From assembly GCA_963725415.1 (NCBI GenBank), contig CAVRZY010000179.1:1-9615 (forward strand): a stretch of 9,615 nt of DNA, read 5' to 3'. Shown here piece after piece: positions 1 to 7,316 of the stretch. The position numbers and the translations under genes are program-made. Below the pieces are notes generated by a model. That model saw only the letters and a program-made list of their open reading frames with translations. It made no database searches and was not told the origin of the DNA. Origin of the DNA: CAVRZY01 sp963725415 (GTDB taxonomy: Bacteria; Acidobacteriota; Terriglobia; Bryobacterales; Bryobacteraceae). Position 1 is the stretch's first letter. Every line of letters starts with the position of its first letter.

Positions 1-2164
1 CACAGTCTTTACTGAGATGGCGGCCATTGAGGAGGCAGACATTGACTCTTACCGGAACGGGCAAGCCCAAGGAGGTTCGAGGCGGACCGCGTCACGGCCA
101 ACTTCTTCGATCTTCTGGGAACGCGCGCTGCCGTGGGCCGAACGTTCCTGCCTGAGGAGGACAGCCGCGACAGTCCGCGAGTCGTGGTCTTCACCACGGC
201 CTATGGAAGGGACGGTACGGGGCCGATGCGACCCTCGTGGGCAAACAAATCATCATCAACCAGAACAGCTTCACGGTGATCGGCATCATGCCGGCGGGCT
301 TCTATTTCGCGCCTTGGGAGAAAGCCGAACTCTGGTCGCCGGCTTGGATCTCAGTGAACCCCACCGCACTAATCACATATACAGCTGCATCGCCCGGCTG
401 AAGCCAGGTGTCTCGATTCAGCAGGCGCAGGCGGAGATGGACGCGATCGCCCGCCGCGTCGAACAGGAGTACCCCGAGAACGCAGGGTGGGGCGTGGGTT
501 TGATCAGCCTGCATGACCAAGTTGTTGGAAACACTCGCCCGGCGCTTCTTGTCCTGCTCGGTGCCGTGGGCTTGGTACTGCTGATCGCGTGCACCAACAT
601 AGCCAATCTGCAACTCGCGCGTGCCGCCGACCGGCAGAGAGAAATCGCCATAAGGAGTGCGCTGGGCGCCGGGCGCGGTCGGTTGATTGGTCAACTCTTG
701 GCGGAGAGCATGTTGCTCGCACTGGCAGGGGGCGGGCCTCGGGCTACTGTTGGCCATTTGGGGCATCGACGTCCTGACGGCCTTGGCCCCTGGAGTCTCC
801 GGGACTTGACAAGGTCAGCCTGGATTGGCGCGTGCTGGGATTCTCGCTGGCGATCTCGGTGCTGACCGGCGTCCTGTTCGGACTGGTTCCCGCGCTGGTC
901 TGTTTCCCGCCCCGACGTCAACGAATCGCTGAAGGAAGGCGGACGAACATCCAGCGAGGGCGCGGGCCGTCACTGCTTCCGCGGCCTGCTCGTCGCTTCT
1001 GAATTCGCTCTCGCCTTGATCGTCCTGGCGACGGCCGGTCTGCTGATCCGCACGTTCATTTTCCTGCATCGAGTCAACCTTGGCTTCAACCCTCGGAATG
1101 TTCTGACCCTCCATCCCCTGGAACGGACCACGTACGCGGACCAGGACCGGCAGGCAGTGTTCTTTCAGGAACTCATTCGACAAGTGGAAACGCTTCCCAA
1201 CGTGGTGGTTGGTCGGAGCGATCGATGAATGTGGTGGGCTGCCGCCCCGGGGGGGGCTGCGGCTATGGCTTCCTCATTGATGGACGTCCCGTTCCCCCTC
1301 CCAAACAGATCCAGACGCATATCATCGAGTGGTTAGCCCGGGATACTTCCGCGCGATGGGCATCGAGCTTGCGCGCGGACAGCTACTCGAGGAGAGCGAC
1401 GAACAAGGGACACCTGGAGTCGTCGTCATCAACGAGCGGACAGCGCAGATATAGCCGCCAGGACCCGGTCGGAAGGCGTATCCAGTTTCCTGCCTTGGCA
1501 GAAAAGCCCTCGCGTTGGTTTACGATCGTCGGAGTTGTGAAAGACATCAAGAATATTGGCTTGCAAGTCGAGGCCCATGTCGAATTGTACGTTCCGTATA
1601 AGCAGTACCCTTCAATCTCCAGTCCGCGTGTCCTGGTAGTCCGGACAGCCGACAATCCGGCGCGCTCTCTCCACGCCATCCGCGAACGTGTAGCCCTCTT
1701 GGACAAAGGGCTGCCCGTCGCCGACGTCATGACCTTGGAGGAAATCCTCACTCGTTCGCGAGCGCACCATCGCTTCTTGATGGTTCTCCTCGTGGTTTTC
1801 GCAGCACTGGCGCTGACGCTCGCGGCGGTAGGTATCTATGGCGTCCTGGCGTATTCCGTGGCCCACCGCACGCACGAGATTGGTATTTCGCATCGCACTG
1901 GGCGCCGAGCATCTCGAGACGTTTTACGGCTGATTCTGGCCCAGGGATTGAAATTCGCGCTGGCTGGAGCCTGTCGTTGGCCTCGCCGGGGCGCTGGCCG
2001 GAACGCGCGTGCTCGCCACCCTGCTCTTTGGTGTTACACCAACCGATTTTCTGACTTTCTGCGGTGTCAGCGCTTTGCTAATCATCGTTGGCCTGCTCGC
2101 TTGTTACCTCCCTGCGCGCCGGGCGACGAAGGTCGACCCCATCGTGGCGCTGCGCTATGAGTAA
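1..2164 (+). pseudogene. Broken ADOP-type (MacB/FtsX-like) ABC transporter permease, 5' partial
   Basis: Remnant of a large inner-membrane permease with duplicated MacB-like periplasmic and FtsX domains and no ATPase domain, the arrangement called acidobacterial duplicated orphan permease. Pieces in all three forward frames join into one protein: LTLTGTGKPKEV (about 41-76), ADRVTANFFDLLGTRAAVGR (82-141), VGKQIIINQNSFTVIGIMPA (238-297), KPGVSIQQAQAEMDAIARRV, then the first FtsX membrane block (LLVLLGAVGLVLLIACTNIA followed by REIAIRSALGAGRGRLIGQL, about 546-690). A second periplasmic domain (VSPGYFRAMGIELARGQ, about 1335-1385; FTIVGVVKDIKNIGLQVEAH, from about 1519) and a second FtsX block (FAALALTLAAVGIYGVLAYS) follow. 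The end PARRATKVDPIVALRYE with TAA at 2162-2164 is typical. Frame changes fall near 40, 77, 205, 370, 733, 806, 905, 1250 (a run of eight G), 1335, 1440, 1887, 1915 and 1965. The 5' end lies outside the window. Substrate unknown. Sequencing error could explain some shifts, but so many indicate a pseudogene. Confidence 0.85.
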
Positions 2165-2202
2165 AGATTGTCGCTTGTGCCATCGGAAATGTCAAGAGAC
2201 GC

Positions 2203-2262
2203 GGGGAGGAGTCACGGTCAATGAAAATACTACGATAGGGGTAAGATGATAGGCAATGCGAT
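2203..2262 (+). other. Eroded start of the IS110 transposase gene
   Basis: The IS110 reading frame opens only at a TTG (2263) with no ribosome-binding site close to it. Upstream there is a good GGGGAGGA (2203-2210) ten bases before ATG 2221. Reading from 2221 and dropping single bases near 2227, 2236 and 2244 gives MKYYVGVDDRQCD leading straight into the frame at 2263. YVGVD resembles the GID motif that carries the first catalytic Asp of IS110 proteins. The Asp codon would be 2245-2247, about 51 residues before the Glu of GIETTG, close to the spacing usual in the family. The reconstruction needs three base removals in 25 bases, so it is suggestive only. Confidence 0.45.
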
Positions 2263-3330
2263 TTGACGTACTTCGGAGAGCCGCCCAATTTCAACAAGGA
2301 AACGGACATCCTCACGGAAGACCCCCTCGATCACGAAGGTGAGAAGGTGCGGGAATTCTATGCCGCACTACCCGGCCCGGTCCTGGTGGGGATCGAAACC
2401 ACCGGATCGATGCCGTGGTTTCTGAAGCTAATGGAAGAGCTGAAGATTGACTGCCGAGTGGGTCATCCGGCGAAGATCCGCAAGGCCGAGACACGCCAGC
2501 AGAAGCACGATCGGCGGGACGCGCGATTGCTGCTGAAGTTGCTAGCAGAAAATCGCTTTCCCTCGATTTGGATGCCCTCGACGGAGCAACGAGATCTGCG
2601 CACGTTGCTGCGGCACCGTCATCAGTGGGTAGGAATGCGGACGCGAGTGCAGAACACGCTGCAAGCCATGGCGCTCAGTCACGGTCTGCGGCGGGGACAC
2701 GGTCTGTGGAGCCAGGCCGGGCAGCAGGCGCTCGAGGCGTTGCCCCTAGCTCCGCATACCGCCCAACGACGAGCCGAGCTGCTGACCTTGTACCCTCGGT
2801 TGCAGGAAGAGATCGACGAACTCGACCAGCGGGTCGGCGAGCAGGCCCGGCAACGTCCCCAGGCGCGACGGTTGATGACCCATCCGGGAGTCGGGCCCAT
2901 CACGGCGCTGGCCACCGAAGTGTTCTTGGGCGATCCGACGCGGTTCGCCGATGGCAAAGCAGTCGCCAGCTACATGGGGATGATCCCCAGCGAACACTCC
3001 AGCGGTGGCCGGCAGCGGCTCGGCGCACTCAGCAAGCAAGGCAACGCTCTGCTGCGATTTCTGTGGTGCGAGGCGGCGATACAAGCCGTACAGCGAGATC
3101 CGGAACTGCAACGCTTCTACCGGCGCAAACTGGTGCAGAAAGGACTGGGAAAGGCCAGAATCGCCGCGGCTCGCAAACTGGGGATTCGGCTCTGGATCAT
3201 GTTGCGCGACCAGATCGATTACAAGGAGTTCTGCCGTCGCGGACAGATGCGGCAGAAAAGCAGTGGTGCCCGTGCGGGGATGCCTGCCTACAACAATGGT
3301 TCTGCGTATCGTAACCGGCCGCTTGAATAG
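2263..3330 (+). CDS. IS110-family transposase (DEDD recombinase), probably N-terminally degraded
   Basis: IS110 transposases recombine DNA with a RuvC-like DEDD domain plus a C-terminal domain with a catalytic serine; characterised members are guided by a bridge RNA from the element's non-coding end. The 355 residues show the Glu motif GIETTG (E45), KHDRRDARLL with D83 and D86, a long helical linker (about 110-200), then the transposase-20 domain with MTHPGVGPITALATEVFLG (205-223), SYMGMIPSEHSSGGRQRLG (236-254, candidate serine S246/S247) and LSKQGNALLRFLWCEAA. The tail from about 325 is not recognisable. The first Asp expected in a GID motif near the start is missing from this frame; residues 1-28 fit the family poorly, and the codons before TTG 2263 look like an eroded start. 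It follows the permease stop by 98 bases and IS3 begins about 45 bases after it. Exact element ends were not found. Confidence 0.85.
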   Translation: MTYFGEPPNFNKETDILTEDPLDHEGEKVREFYAALPGPVLVGIETTGSMPWFLKLMEELKIDCRVGHPAKIRKAETRQQKHDRRDARLLLKLLAENRFPSIWMPSTEQRDLRTLLRHRHQWVGMRTRVQNTLQAMALSHGLRRGHGLWSQAGQQALEALPLAPHTAQRRAELLTLYPRLQEEIDELDQRVGEQARQRPQARRLMTHPGVGPITALATEVFLGDPTRFADGKAVASYMGMIPSEHSSGGRQRLGALSKQGNALLRFLWCEAAIQAVQRDPELQRFYRRKLVQKGLGKARIAAARKLGIRLWIMLRDQIDYKEFCRRGQMRQKSSGARAGMPAYNNGSAYRNRPLE

Positions 3331-3374
3331 GCTACCCGCCTCCCGGAATGCAGGGAGTTCGAATAATCCATCAT

Positions 3375-3415
3375 TGACCTGACCGGGGTTTCTTGTACCA
3401 GGTGAAGTGAGAGAG
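3375..3415 (+). repeat. IS3 left terminal inverted repeat
   Basis: Matches the reverse complement of 7373-7411 with small gaps. Shared blocks read inward are TGACC, then TTGTACCA (3393-3400), then AAGTGAGAGAG (3405-3415). The orfA ribosome-binding site follows at 3427-3433. Confidence 0.75.
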
Positions 3416-3441
3416 AATTCACCTGAGGAGGAGACCCGATC

Positions 3442-3720
3442 ATGCCAACGAGGAGGTATAAGCCGGAGCAGATTGTGAATCTGCTCCGGCAGGTCGAAGT
3501 GGAGATTGCGAACGGCAAGACGACGCCGCAAGCCTGCCGGGACGCCGAGATCACGGCCCAGACGTACTATCGCTGGCGGAAGGAGTTTGGCGGGTTGAAG
3601 CTCGACCAGGCGAAGCGGCTGAAGGAGCTGGAGAAAGAGAATAGCCGGTTGAAGCGGTTAGTGGCTGAACTTTCCTTGGAGAAGCAGGTACTGCGCGAGG
3701 TGGCGCAGGGAAACTTCTAA
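3442..3720 (+). CDS. IS3-family transposase OrfA
   Basis: OrfA supplies the DNA-binding and multimerisation half of an IS3 transposase. The 92 residues start at an ATG with a strong GGAGGAG (3427-3433) eight bases upstream. The N-terminal half is a transposase-8 type helix-turn-helix (RRYKPEQIVNLLRQVEVEIA, then TPQACRDAEITAQTYYRWRK), and residues about 52-85 form a leucine-zipper-like coiled coil (LKELEKENSRLKRLVAELSL). Length and layout are typical of the family. The last codons contain a GGGAAAC slippery heptamer in the right phase for -1 frameshifting into orfB, whose frame has been open since 3669, so a fused OrfAB transposase is expected. No lesion is visible in this frame. Confidence 0.92.
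   Translation: MPTRRYKPEQIVNLLRQVEVEIANGKTTPQACRDAEITAQTYYRWRKEFGGLKLDQAKRLKELEKENSRLKRLVAELSLEKQVLREVAQGNF
3708..3714 (+). promoter_or_regulatory. Programmed -1 frameshift site (GGGAAAC)
   Basis: In the orfA frame this reads CAG GGA AAC TTC TAA, so the heptamer sits as G GGA AAC, the canonical X XXY YYZ phase. A one-base backward slip continues as CTT CTA AGC CCT GAG, joining OrfA residues ending VAQGN to LLSPERRR of OrfB. The slip site lies two codons before the orfA stop. IS3-family elements are known to make OrfAB this way. A downstream stimulatory structure was not computed. Confidence 0.65.
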
Positions 3721-4592
3721 GCCCTGAGCGGCGGCGTTGTGCGGTAGAGCGTGCGCGGGAAGAGTACGGACTCTCCGAGCGGCAGGCCTGCCGGCTGCTG
3801 GGGCAAGGGCGAGGCACACAACGGTATACTCCGATCCTGCGCAGCGACGAGGATGCACTGACGCGGGCCATTATCACGCTGGCCAGTCAGTACGGGCGGT
3901 ATGGTTATCGGCGGATCACGGTGCTGCTGCAAAGGGCGGGATGGCAGGTCGGCAAGGACCGGGTCGAGCGGATCTGGCGACGGGAAGGGCTGAAAGTGCC
4001 GCAGAAACAGAGGCCGCGAGGGCGCTTGTGGCTGAACGACGGCTCCTGCGTACGGCTCAGGCCGGAGCGGGCGAACCATGTTTGGAGCTACGACTTTGTG
4101 AGCGCCATAACCCACGACGGGAGAAGCCTGCGGTTACTGACGCTGATCGACGAATACACACGGGAGTGCCTGGCGATCCGGGTGGCCCGGAGGCTGGGCA
4201 GCCAGGAAGTGATCGACACGCTGGCGGAAGTGATGCTGGTGAGGGGAATCCCGCAATACCTGCGGTCGGACAATGGGCCAGAGTTCGTGGCCCGGGAACT
4301 GCGGCACTGGCTGGCCAAGCTGGGCACCGGGACACTGTACATCGAACCAGAAAGCCCTTGGGAGAATGGCTACTGTGAGAGCTTCAACGGTAAGCTGCGA
4401 GATGAATGCTTGAATGGAGAAATCTTCTATTCGCTGAAGGAGGCGCAGGCTGTAATCGAGCAGTGGCGGGTGGAGTACAACACGCGGAGACCCCACTCGG
4501 CGCTCGGCTATAGGCCGCCGGTACCGGCGGCCTATAGAGTCTGTGTGATAACTGGCGCGGTTGTGTCCCGAATTCTGTGGAAAAGTAGATAG
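3714..4592 (+). CDS. IS3-family transposase OrfB (DDE integrase), C-terminus displaced by an insertion
   Basis: OrfB is the catalytic half of the IS3 transposase. In the -1 frame, open from 3669 and expressed by frameshift at 3708-3714, it reads LLSPERRRCAVERAREEYGL and a helix-turn-helix-like segment (YGRYGYRRITVLLQRAGWQV), then the integrase core. That core has WSYDFV (first Asp, codon 4092), YLRSDNGPEF (second Asp, 4269) and ENGYCESFNGKL (Glu, 4377), giving the D-35-E spacing expected of this fold. After RRPHSALGYRPPVPAAY the frame enters the IS1182-like element at 4538 and ends with 19 foreign residues (RVCVITGAVVSRILWKSR and one base-overlap codon) at the TAG 4590-4592. The native end is at 7321-7371. 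The first in-frame ATG is 3921, but starting there would remove the N-terminal domain. The core is intact and only the extreme C-terminus is replaced, so activity is uncertain. Confidence 0.88.
   Translation, partial: LLSPERRRCAVERAREEYGLSERQACRLLGQGRGTQRYTPILRSDEDALTRAIITLASQYGRYGYRRITVLLQRAGWQVGKDRVERIWRREGLKVPQKQRPRGRLWLNDGSCVRLRPERANHVWSYDFVSAITHDGRSLRLLTLIDEYTRECLAIRVARRLGSQEVIDTLAEVMLVRGIPQYLRSDNGPEFVARELRHWLAKLGTGTLYIEPESPWENGYCESFNGKLRDECLNGEIFYSLKEAQAVIEQWRVEYNTRRPHSALGYRPPVPAAYRVCVITGAVVSRILWKSR
4508..4537. repeat. Perfect 30-bp palindrome in orfB at the IS1182 insertion point
   Basis: Bases 4508-4522 are the exact reverse complement of 4523-4537, centred on GGTACC. It encodes the end of the GYRPPVPAAY stretch of OrfB. 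The IS1182-like element starts at the next base. With that element and one CTATAG copy removed, the palindrome lengthens to 34 bp because the bases after 7322 (CC) pair with 4506-4507 (GG). Confidence 0.9.
4532..4537. repeat. Left copy of the CTATAG target duplication of the IS1182-like element
   Basis: CTATAG here and at 7317-7322 directly flanks the terminal repeats AGTCTGTG...CACAGACT. Because CTATAG is its own reverse complement, it could instead be the outermost part of the inverted repeat. Treating it as a duplication restores both the orfB frame and a longer palindrome. Confidence 0.7.
4538..4557 (+). repeat. IS1182-like left terminal inverted repeat
   Basis: AGTCTGTGTGATAACTGGCG pairs with 7297-7316 with one T/C mismatch at position 16. 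Its last seven bases are also part of the IS256 target duplication. Confidence 0.85.
4551..4558. repeat. Left copy of the IS256 target duplication (ACTGGCGC)
   Basis: Identical to 5936-5943 on the other side of the IS256 element. Eight bases is the usual duplication size for IS256-family elements. Confidence 0.9.
4559..4585 (+). repeat. IS256 left terminal inverted repeat
   Basis: Begins GGTTGTGTCCCGAATTCTGT at the duplication border. The opposite end, read inward from 5935, begins GGTCCCGTCCCGATTCTTGT. Confidence 0.8.
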
Positions 4593-4624
4593 CGCATTTT
4601 CTCCTGCGAAGCCATAGGTTTCTT

Positions 4625-5826
4625 CTACGCGGCCACGGCTGCGGTCTCACCCAGATCGAACCAGCCCTCGATCCGACGCATCTTCACCTGGCCGCTGGCG
4701 AACAAGCCGAAGAACAGCAGCAAGGCTGCTTTCTCCGAGGGCAGCGAAGCCTGCGTCTTGACGCGTCGTCGGAACTCCTCCTGCAGCCGTTCGATCGCAT
4801 TGGTGGTCCGCAACGACTTATGCTGGCTCGCCGGGAAGCCGTAGAAGGTCAGCAACTCCTCGCCGGCCTCTTCCAGACTGGCGGCCACCGACGGGCACAG
4901 TTTCTTCCACTTGGCCCGGAAGCCGTCGCGCGCCTTTTCCGCCGCCGCGCGATTCGGCGGCATAGATGATCCGGTTATAGTCTTCATGCACCGCCTCCTG
5001 GGCATGCTCGGGAGCCTTGGCCAGCAGGTTGCGCAGCTTGTGCACGGTACAACGCTGATGCGCCACGCCCGGCCAGATCCGCTCCAGCGCGCTGCGCAGC
5101 CCCGCGTTGCCGTCGCTGATGACGAGCCGCGGCCGCCCCAGCTGCCGCGCCGCCAAGTCTTCCAGCATCATCTGCCAAGCGGCTCCCGTCTCGGCGCCCG
5201 CCATGGCCAGCGCCAACAAGACCTTCTCGCCTGTCGGCTTGACGCCGAGGGCCACCAGGACCGGCAGCGAGACCACCTTGCCCGCGCTGCGCACCTTGGG
5301 ATAGATCGCATCCAAGTAAAGATAGACGATGTGATCCTCGGCCAGGTCCCGCTGGCGCCAGCGCTCGTAACTCTCTTCCAGCCGATTCACCAGCCGCGAC
5401 ACGGCGCTTTTCGAGAGCGGCGCCCCACCGAGCAGCGGCTTTAACGCTCCCCGGATGCGGCGCGTGTTGCCGCCCGACAGATACACGCCCAGCACCGCTT
5501 GCTCGACCTCCGGGGAACTGCGCCGATAGCGCGGCAACAGCACACTCCGCCACTCGCCTTCGTCCCCGTCGGAGTTGACCAGCCGGGCCCGGGGAACCGC
5601 CAACTTCACCGCCCCCGACCGCAGCGCCAGCCCGCGCGCCTTCGTCCCGTGCCGGTAGCCCCGACGCCCCACCGCGCGTTGGCCCCGCCCCGCTCCCAGA
5701 GCTTCTTCCACTTCTTCGTGGAGAATCTTTTCGATCACCTCTCGCACCCGTTCCCGGATCGCTGCTTCCAAGCCCTCTCGCCAGAGACGCGCTTGGTTCC
5801 CCTCCGTCAGTGGTAGCTTTCCGCAT
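4625..5826 (-). pseudogene. IS256-family (mutator-like) transposase with two frameshifts
   Basis: DDE transposase of the IS256 family, about 400 residues when repaired. The middle, from TTG 5771, carries LYLDAIYPKVRSAGKVVSLP (first Asp), RPRLVISDGNAGLRSALERI (second Asp) and the CxxH-containing QRCTVHKLRNLLAKAPEHAQ. The C-terminal part in another frame (to the TAG 4625-4627) carries NRAAAEKARDGFRAKWKKLC, LTFYGFPASQHKSLRTTNAI and ERLQEEFRRRVKTQ with the Glu. The two join after DYNRIIYA at about 4955-4965, where one base has been gained or lost. The true start is probably ATG 5826, with GGAGG about ten bases upstream. A second shift right after MRK (about 5816-5820) separates it from the frame reading LPLTEGNQARLWREGLEAAI, which fits the family's usual N-terminus and runs into residue 1 of the TTG frame. 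As read, no complete transposase can be made; sequencing error at the two spots is possible. Confidence 0.85.
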
Positions 5827-5907
5827 GGCGTATTCCTCCTGTTCCTGACCGCCCTCCAGGGCTCGTCAGGTTTTTCTTTCCATGGCTTTCAGGAGAATAC
5901 GCCATTC

Positions 5908-5935
5908 CTTTTTCTACAAGAATCGGGACGGGACC
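5908..5935 (-). repeat. IS256 right terminal inverted repeat
   Basis: Read from 5935 leftward it starts GGTCCCGTCCCGATTCTTGT and continues AGAAAAAG, matching 4559-4585 with gaps. It lies directly against the duplication at 5936-5943. Confidence 0.8.
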
Positions 5936-5943
5936 ACTGGCGC
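5936..5943. repeat. Right copy of the IS256 target duplication (ACTGGCGC)
   Basis: Exact copy of 4551-4558. Between here and 5979 lies only the displaced leader of the IS1182 transposase gene. Confidence 0.9.
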
Positions 5944-5978
5944 TTGACACATTTGTATAATGCGGTCAGGAGGCCGCG

Positions 5979-7193
5979 ATGAGATTTCTTCCCTACAATC
6001 CCGATCAAGCCTATTTGTTGCCGCCCAGCGTGAAAGACATTCTGGGCGAGGAGCATCTGTGTTTCTTCCTGCACCGGGTGGTGGAGTGTCTGGACCTGAG
6101 CGGGTTCGAGCAGGATTACGGGGAAGAGGGGCCACCCGCCTACGCGCCGGCGCTGATGGTGAAGGTGTGGCTGTACGCGTACACGTTGCAGGTGACGTCG
6201 TCGCGGCGGCTGGAGCAGCGAGTCCGAGAAGACCTGGCGTTCCGCTATTGGGCGGGAGGAGCGAGCCCCGACCACTGGACGCTGAATGCGTTTCGGCGGC
6301 AGCACCGGCGGGCGATTAACGATCTGTTCACGCAGGTGCTGGAACTGGCGCGCGCGGCGGGTCTGGGGCGGCTGGGGCACGTGGTGATCGATTCGACGCG
6401 CGTGGCGGCGAACGCTTCGCGCAACCGGGTGGAGAGCGAGGAGGCGCTGCGGCGCGAGCGGGCGAAGTTGCGACGCCAGGTACGGCGTTGGCAGCAGCAG
6501 TGCGACGCGGCCGATCCCAACGAAACCCCGGGCACGGCGCTCGCGGCGCAGGAGAAGCAGGCCGTGGAGGCGCAACTGGCGGAGATTCCCCGGCGCCTGG
6601 AGAAGCTGCGCAAGGGGGGGCTCGCGAAGCGCTCGCGCACCGATCCCGACAGCCGCTTCCGGCGCGAGCGGCAGGGTTTCACGTTGGGCTATACGGTGGC
6701 GATGGCGGTCAGTGAGGATCATGTGATTCTCGAACAGCGGGTGACGCAGGAGGCCACCGACAACGCCAGCTTGCTGCCCGTGGTCGAGGCGGTCGAGCGG
6801 CGCTGCGGGGAATCGCCCCAGAAGGTGAGCGCCGACAGCGGCTTCTTCTCGCTGGAGAATCTCCGGGGTTTGGAAGCGCGCGGCATCAAGGGCTACGTGC
6901 CGGACTCGAACTTGGCGCACGAGTTGAAGGGACAAGGGCGTCGACACCACGCCGGTCGTCTGCGTCATCCCGAGCAGCGACGCATGCGCCGGCGGTTGCG
7001 GAGCCCCGCCGGGCGGGCGGTGTATCAGCGGCGCAAGGCGATCATCGAACCGGTCTTCGGAGTGCTGAAAGAACAACGCGGCATGCGCCGCTTCCGCTTG
7101 CGCGGCTTGGCGAAGGTGGGCGTCGAAATGGCTCTGGCCGCCACCGCCTACAACCTGACCCGGCTGTGGAATCACCAAAGGGCCCTGGCCTAG
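5979..7193 (+). CDS. IS1182-family transposase (DDE, IS5-like fold)
   Basis: An intact 404-residue transposase. The ATG has a strong AGGAGG (5968-5973) five bases upstream. The N-terminal DUF772-type domain (about 15-115) includes YAPALMVKVWLYAYTLQVTS and SPDHWTLNAFRRQHR. The catalytic core has HVVIDSTRVAANASRN (D138), VSADSGFFSLENL (D286) and IIEPVFGVLKEQRGMRRF (E357), with a charged helical insertion (about 152-215) between the first two, as in family members. The C-terminus VGVEMALAATAYNLTRLWNH is typical. The IS256 element lies directly upstream, separating the gene from most of its own left end. A TATAAT at 5956-5961 lies within the native leader, but no matching -35 at normal spacing was found on either side of the insertion, so the present promoter is unclear. 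There is no lesion in the frame. Confidence 0.92.
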   Translation: MRFLPYNPDQAYLLPPSVKDILGEEHLCFFLHRVVECLDLSGFEQDYGEEGPPAYAPALMVKVWLYAYTLQVTSSRRLEQRVREDLAFRYWAGGASPDHWTLNAFRRQHRRAINDLFTQVLELARAAGLGRLGHVVIDSTRVAANASRNRVESEEALRRERAKLRRQVRRWQQQCDAADPNETPGTALAAQEKQAVEAQLAEIPRRLEKLRKGGLAKRSRTDPDSRFRRERQGFTLGYTVAMAVSEDHVILEQRVTQEATDNASLLPVVEAVERRCGESPQKVSADSGFFSLENLRGLEARGIKGYVPDSNLAHELKGQGRRHHAGRLRHPEQRRMRRRLRSPAGRAVYQRRKAIIEPVFGVLKEQRGMRRFRLRGLAKVGVEMALAATAYNLTRLWNHQRALA

Positions 7194-7296
7194 GCGGCGG
7201 ATCAGACCCCGCGGCCGCCCCAGCCCCCGGCCCGACAGGATTAAGAAACAAGATCGGAGCTTCATAGAACCAATTCGCAATCTGACGCGTCTAAAA

Positions 7297-7316
7297 CGCC
7301 GGTTATCACACAGACT
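7297..7316 (-). repeat. IS1182-like right terminal inverted repeat
   Basis: Reverse complement of 4538-4557 with one mismatch. About 100 bases of non-coding sequence separate it from the transposase stop; no further gene is visible there. Confidence 0.85.

Larger units (their letters stand above)
4559..5935 (-). mobile_element. IS256-family element nested in the IS1182-like element
   Basis: A 1377-bp element with imperfect terminal repeats (left 4559-4585, right 5908-5935; shared core GTCCCGA then TTCT, GT and GAAAA with one-base gaps) and an exact 8-bp target duplication. Its transposase gene runs on the minus strand and fills most of it. The insertion point is only 20 bases inside the left end of the IS1182-like element. 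Confidence 0.9.
4538..7316 (+). mobile_element. IS1182-like element, carrying an IS256 insertion near its left end
   Basis: Bounded by 20-bp inverted repeats (4538-4557 and 7297-7316, one mismatch) and flanked by CTATAG on both sides. It contains an IS1182-family transposase (5979-7193). The span is 2779 bp; removing the IS256 element and one copy of its 8-bp duplication leaves 1394 bp, normal for the family. The IS256 insertion separates the left terminal repeat from the transposase gene by about 1.4 kb but leaves the gene intact. Confidence 0.82.

Noticed and set aside
2746..3531. A 261-residue minus-strand frame across IS110 and the start of IS3
   Set aside because: It spans two unrelated mobile elements and is antisense to both real genes.
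4508..4537. Palindrome as an intrinsic transcription terminator
   Set aside because: It has no spacer loop and no T-run on either side, and it lies inside coding sequence; a target-site or structural role fits better.
5944..5961. TTGACA (5944-5949) and TATAAT (5956-5961) as a strong promoter for the IS1182 transposase
   Set aside because: The two hexamers are only six bases apart, far from the usual 16-18. At proper spacing neither has a good partner, even after restoring the sequence without IS256.
5889..7280. A 463-residue open frame on the minus strand
   Set aside because: It lies antisense to the well-supported IS1182 transposase, is rich in Arg, Pro, His and Leu as expected from GC-rich antisense reading, and shows no recognisable domain.
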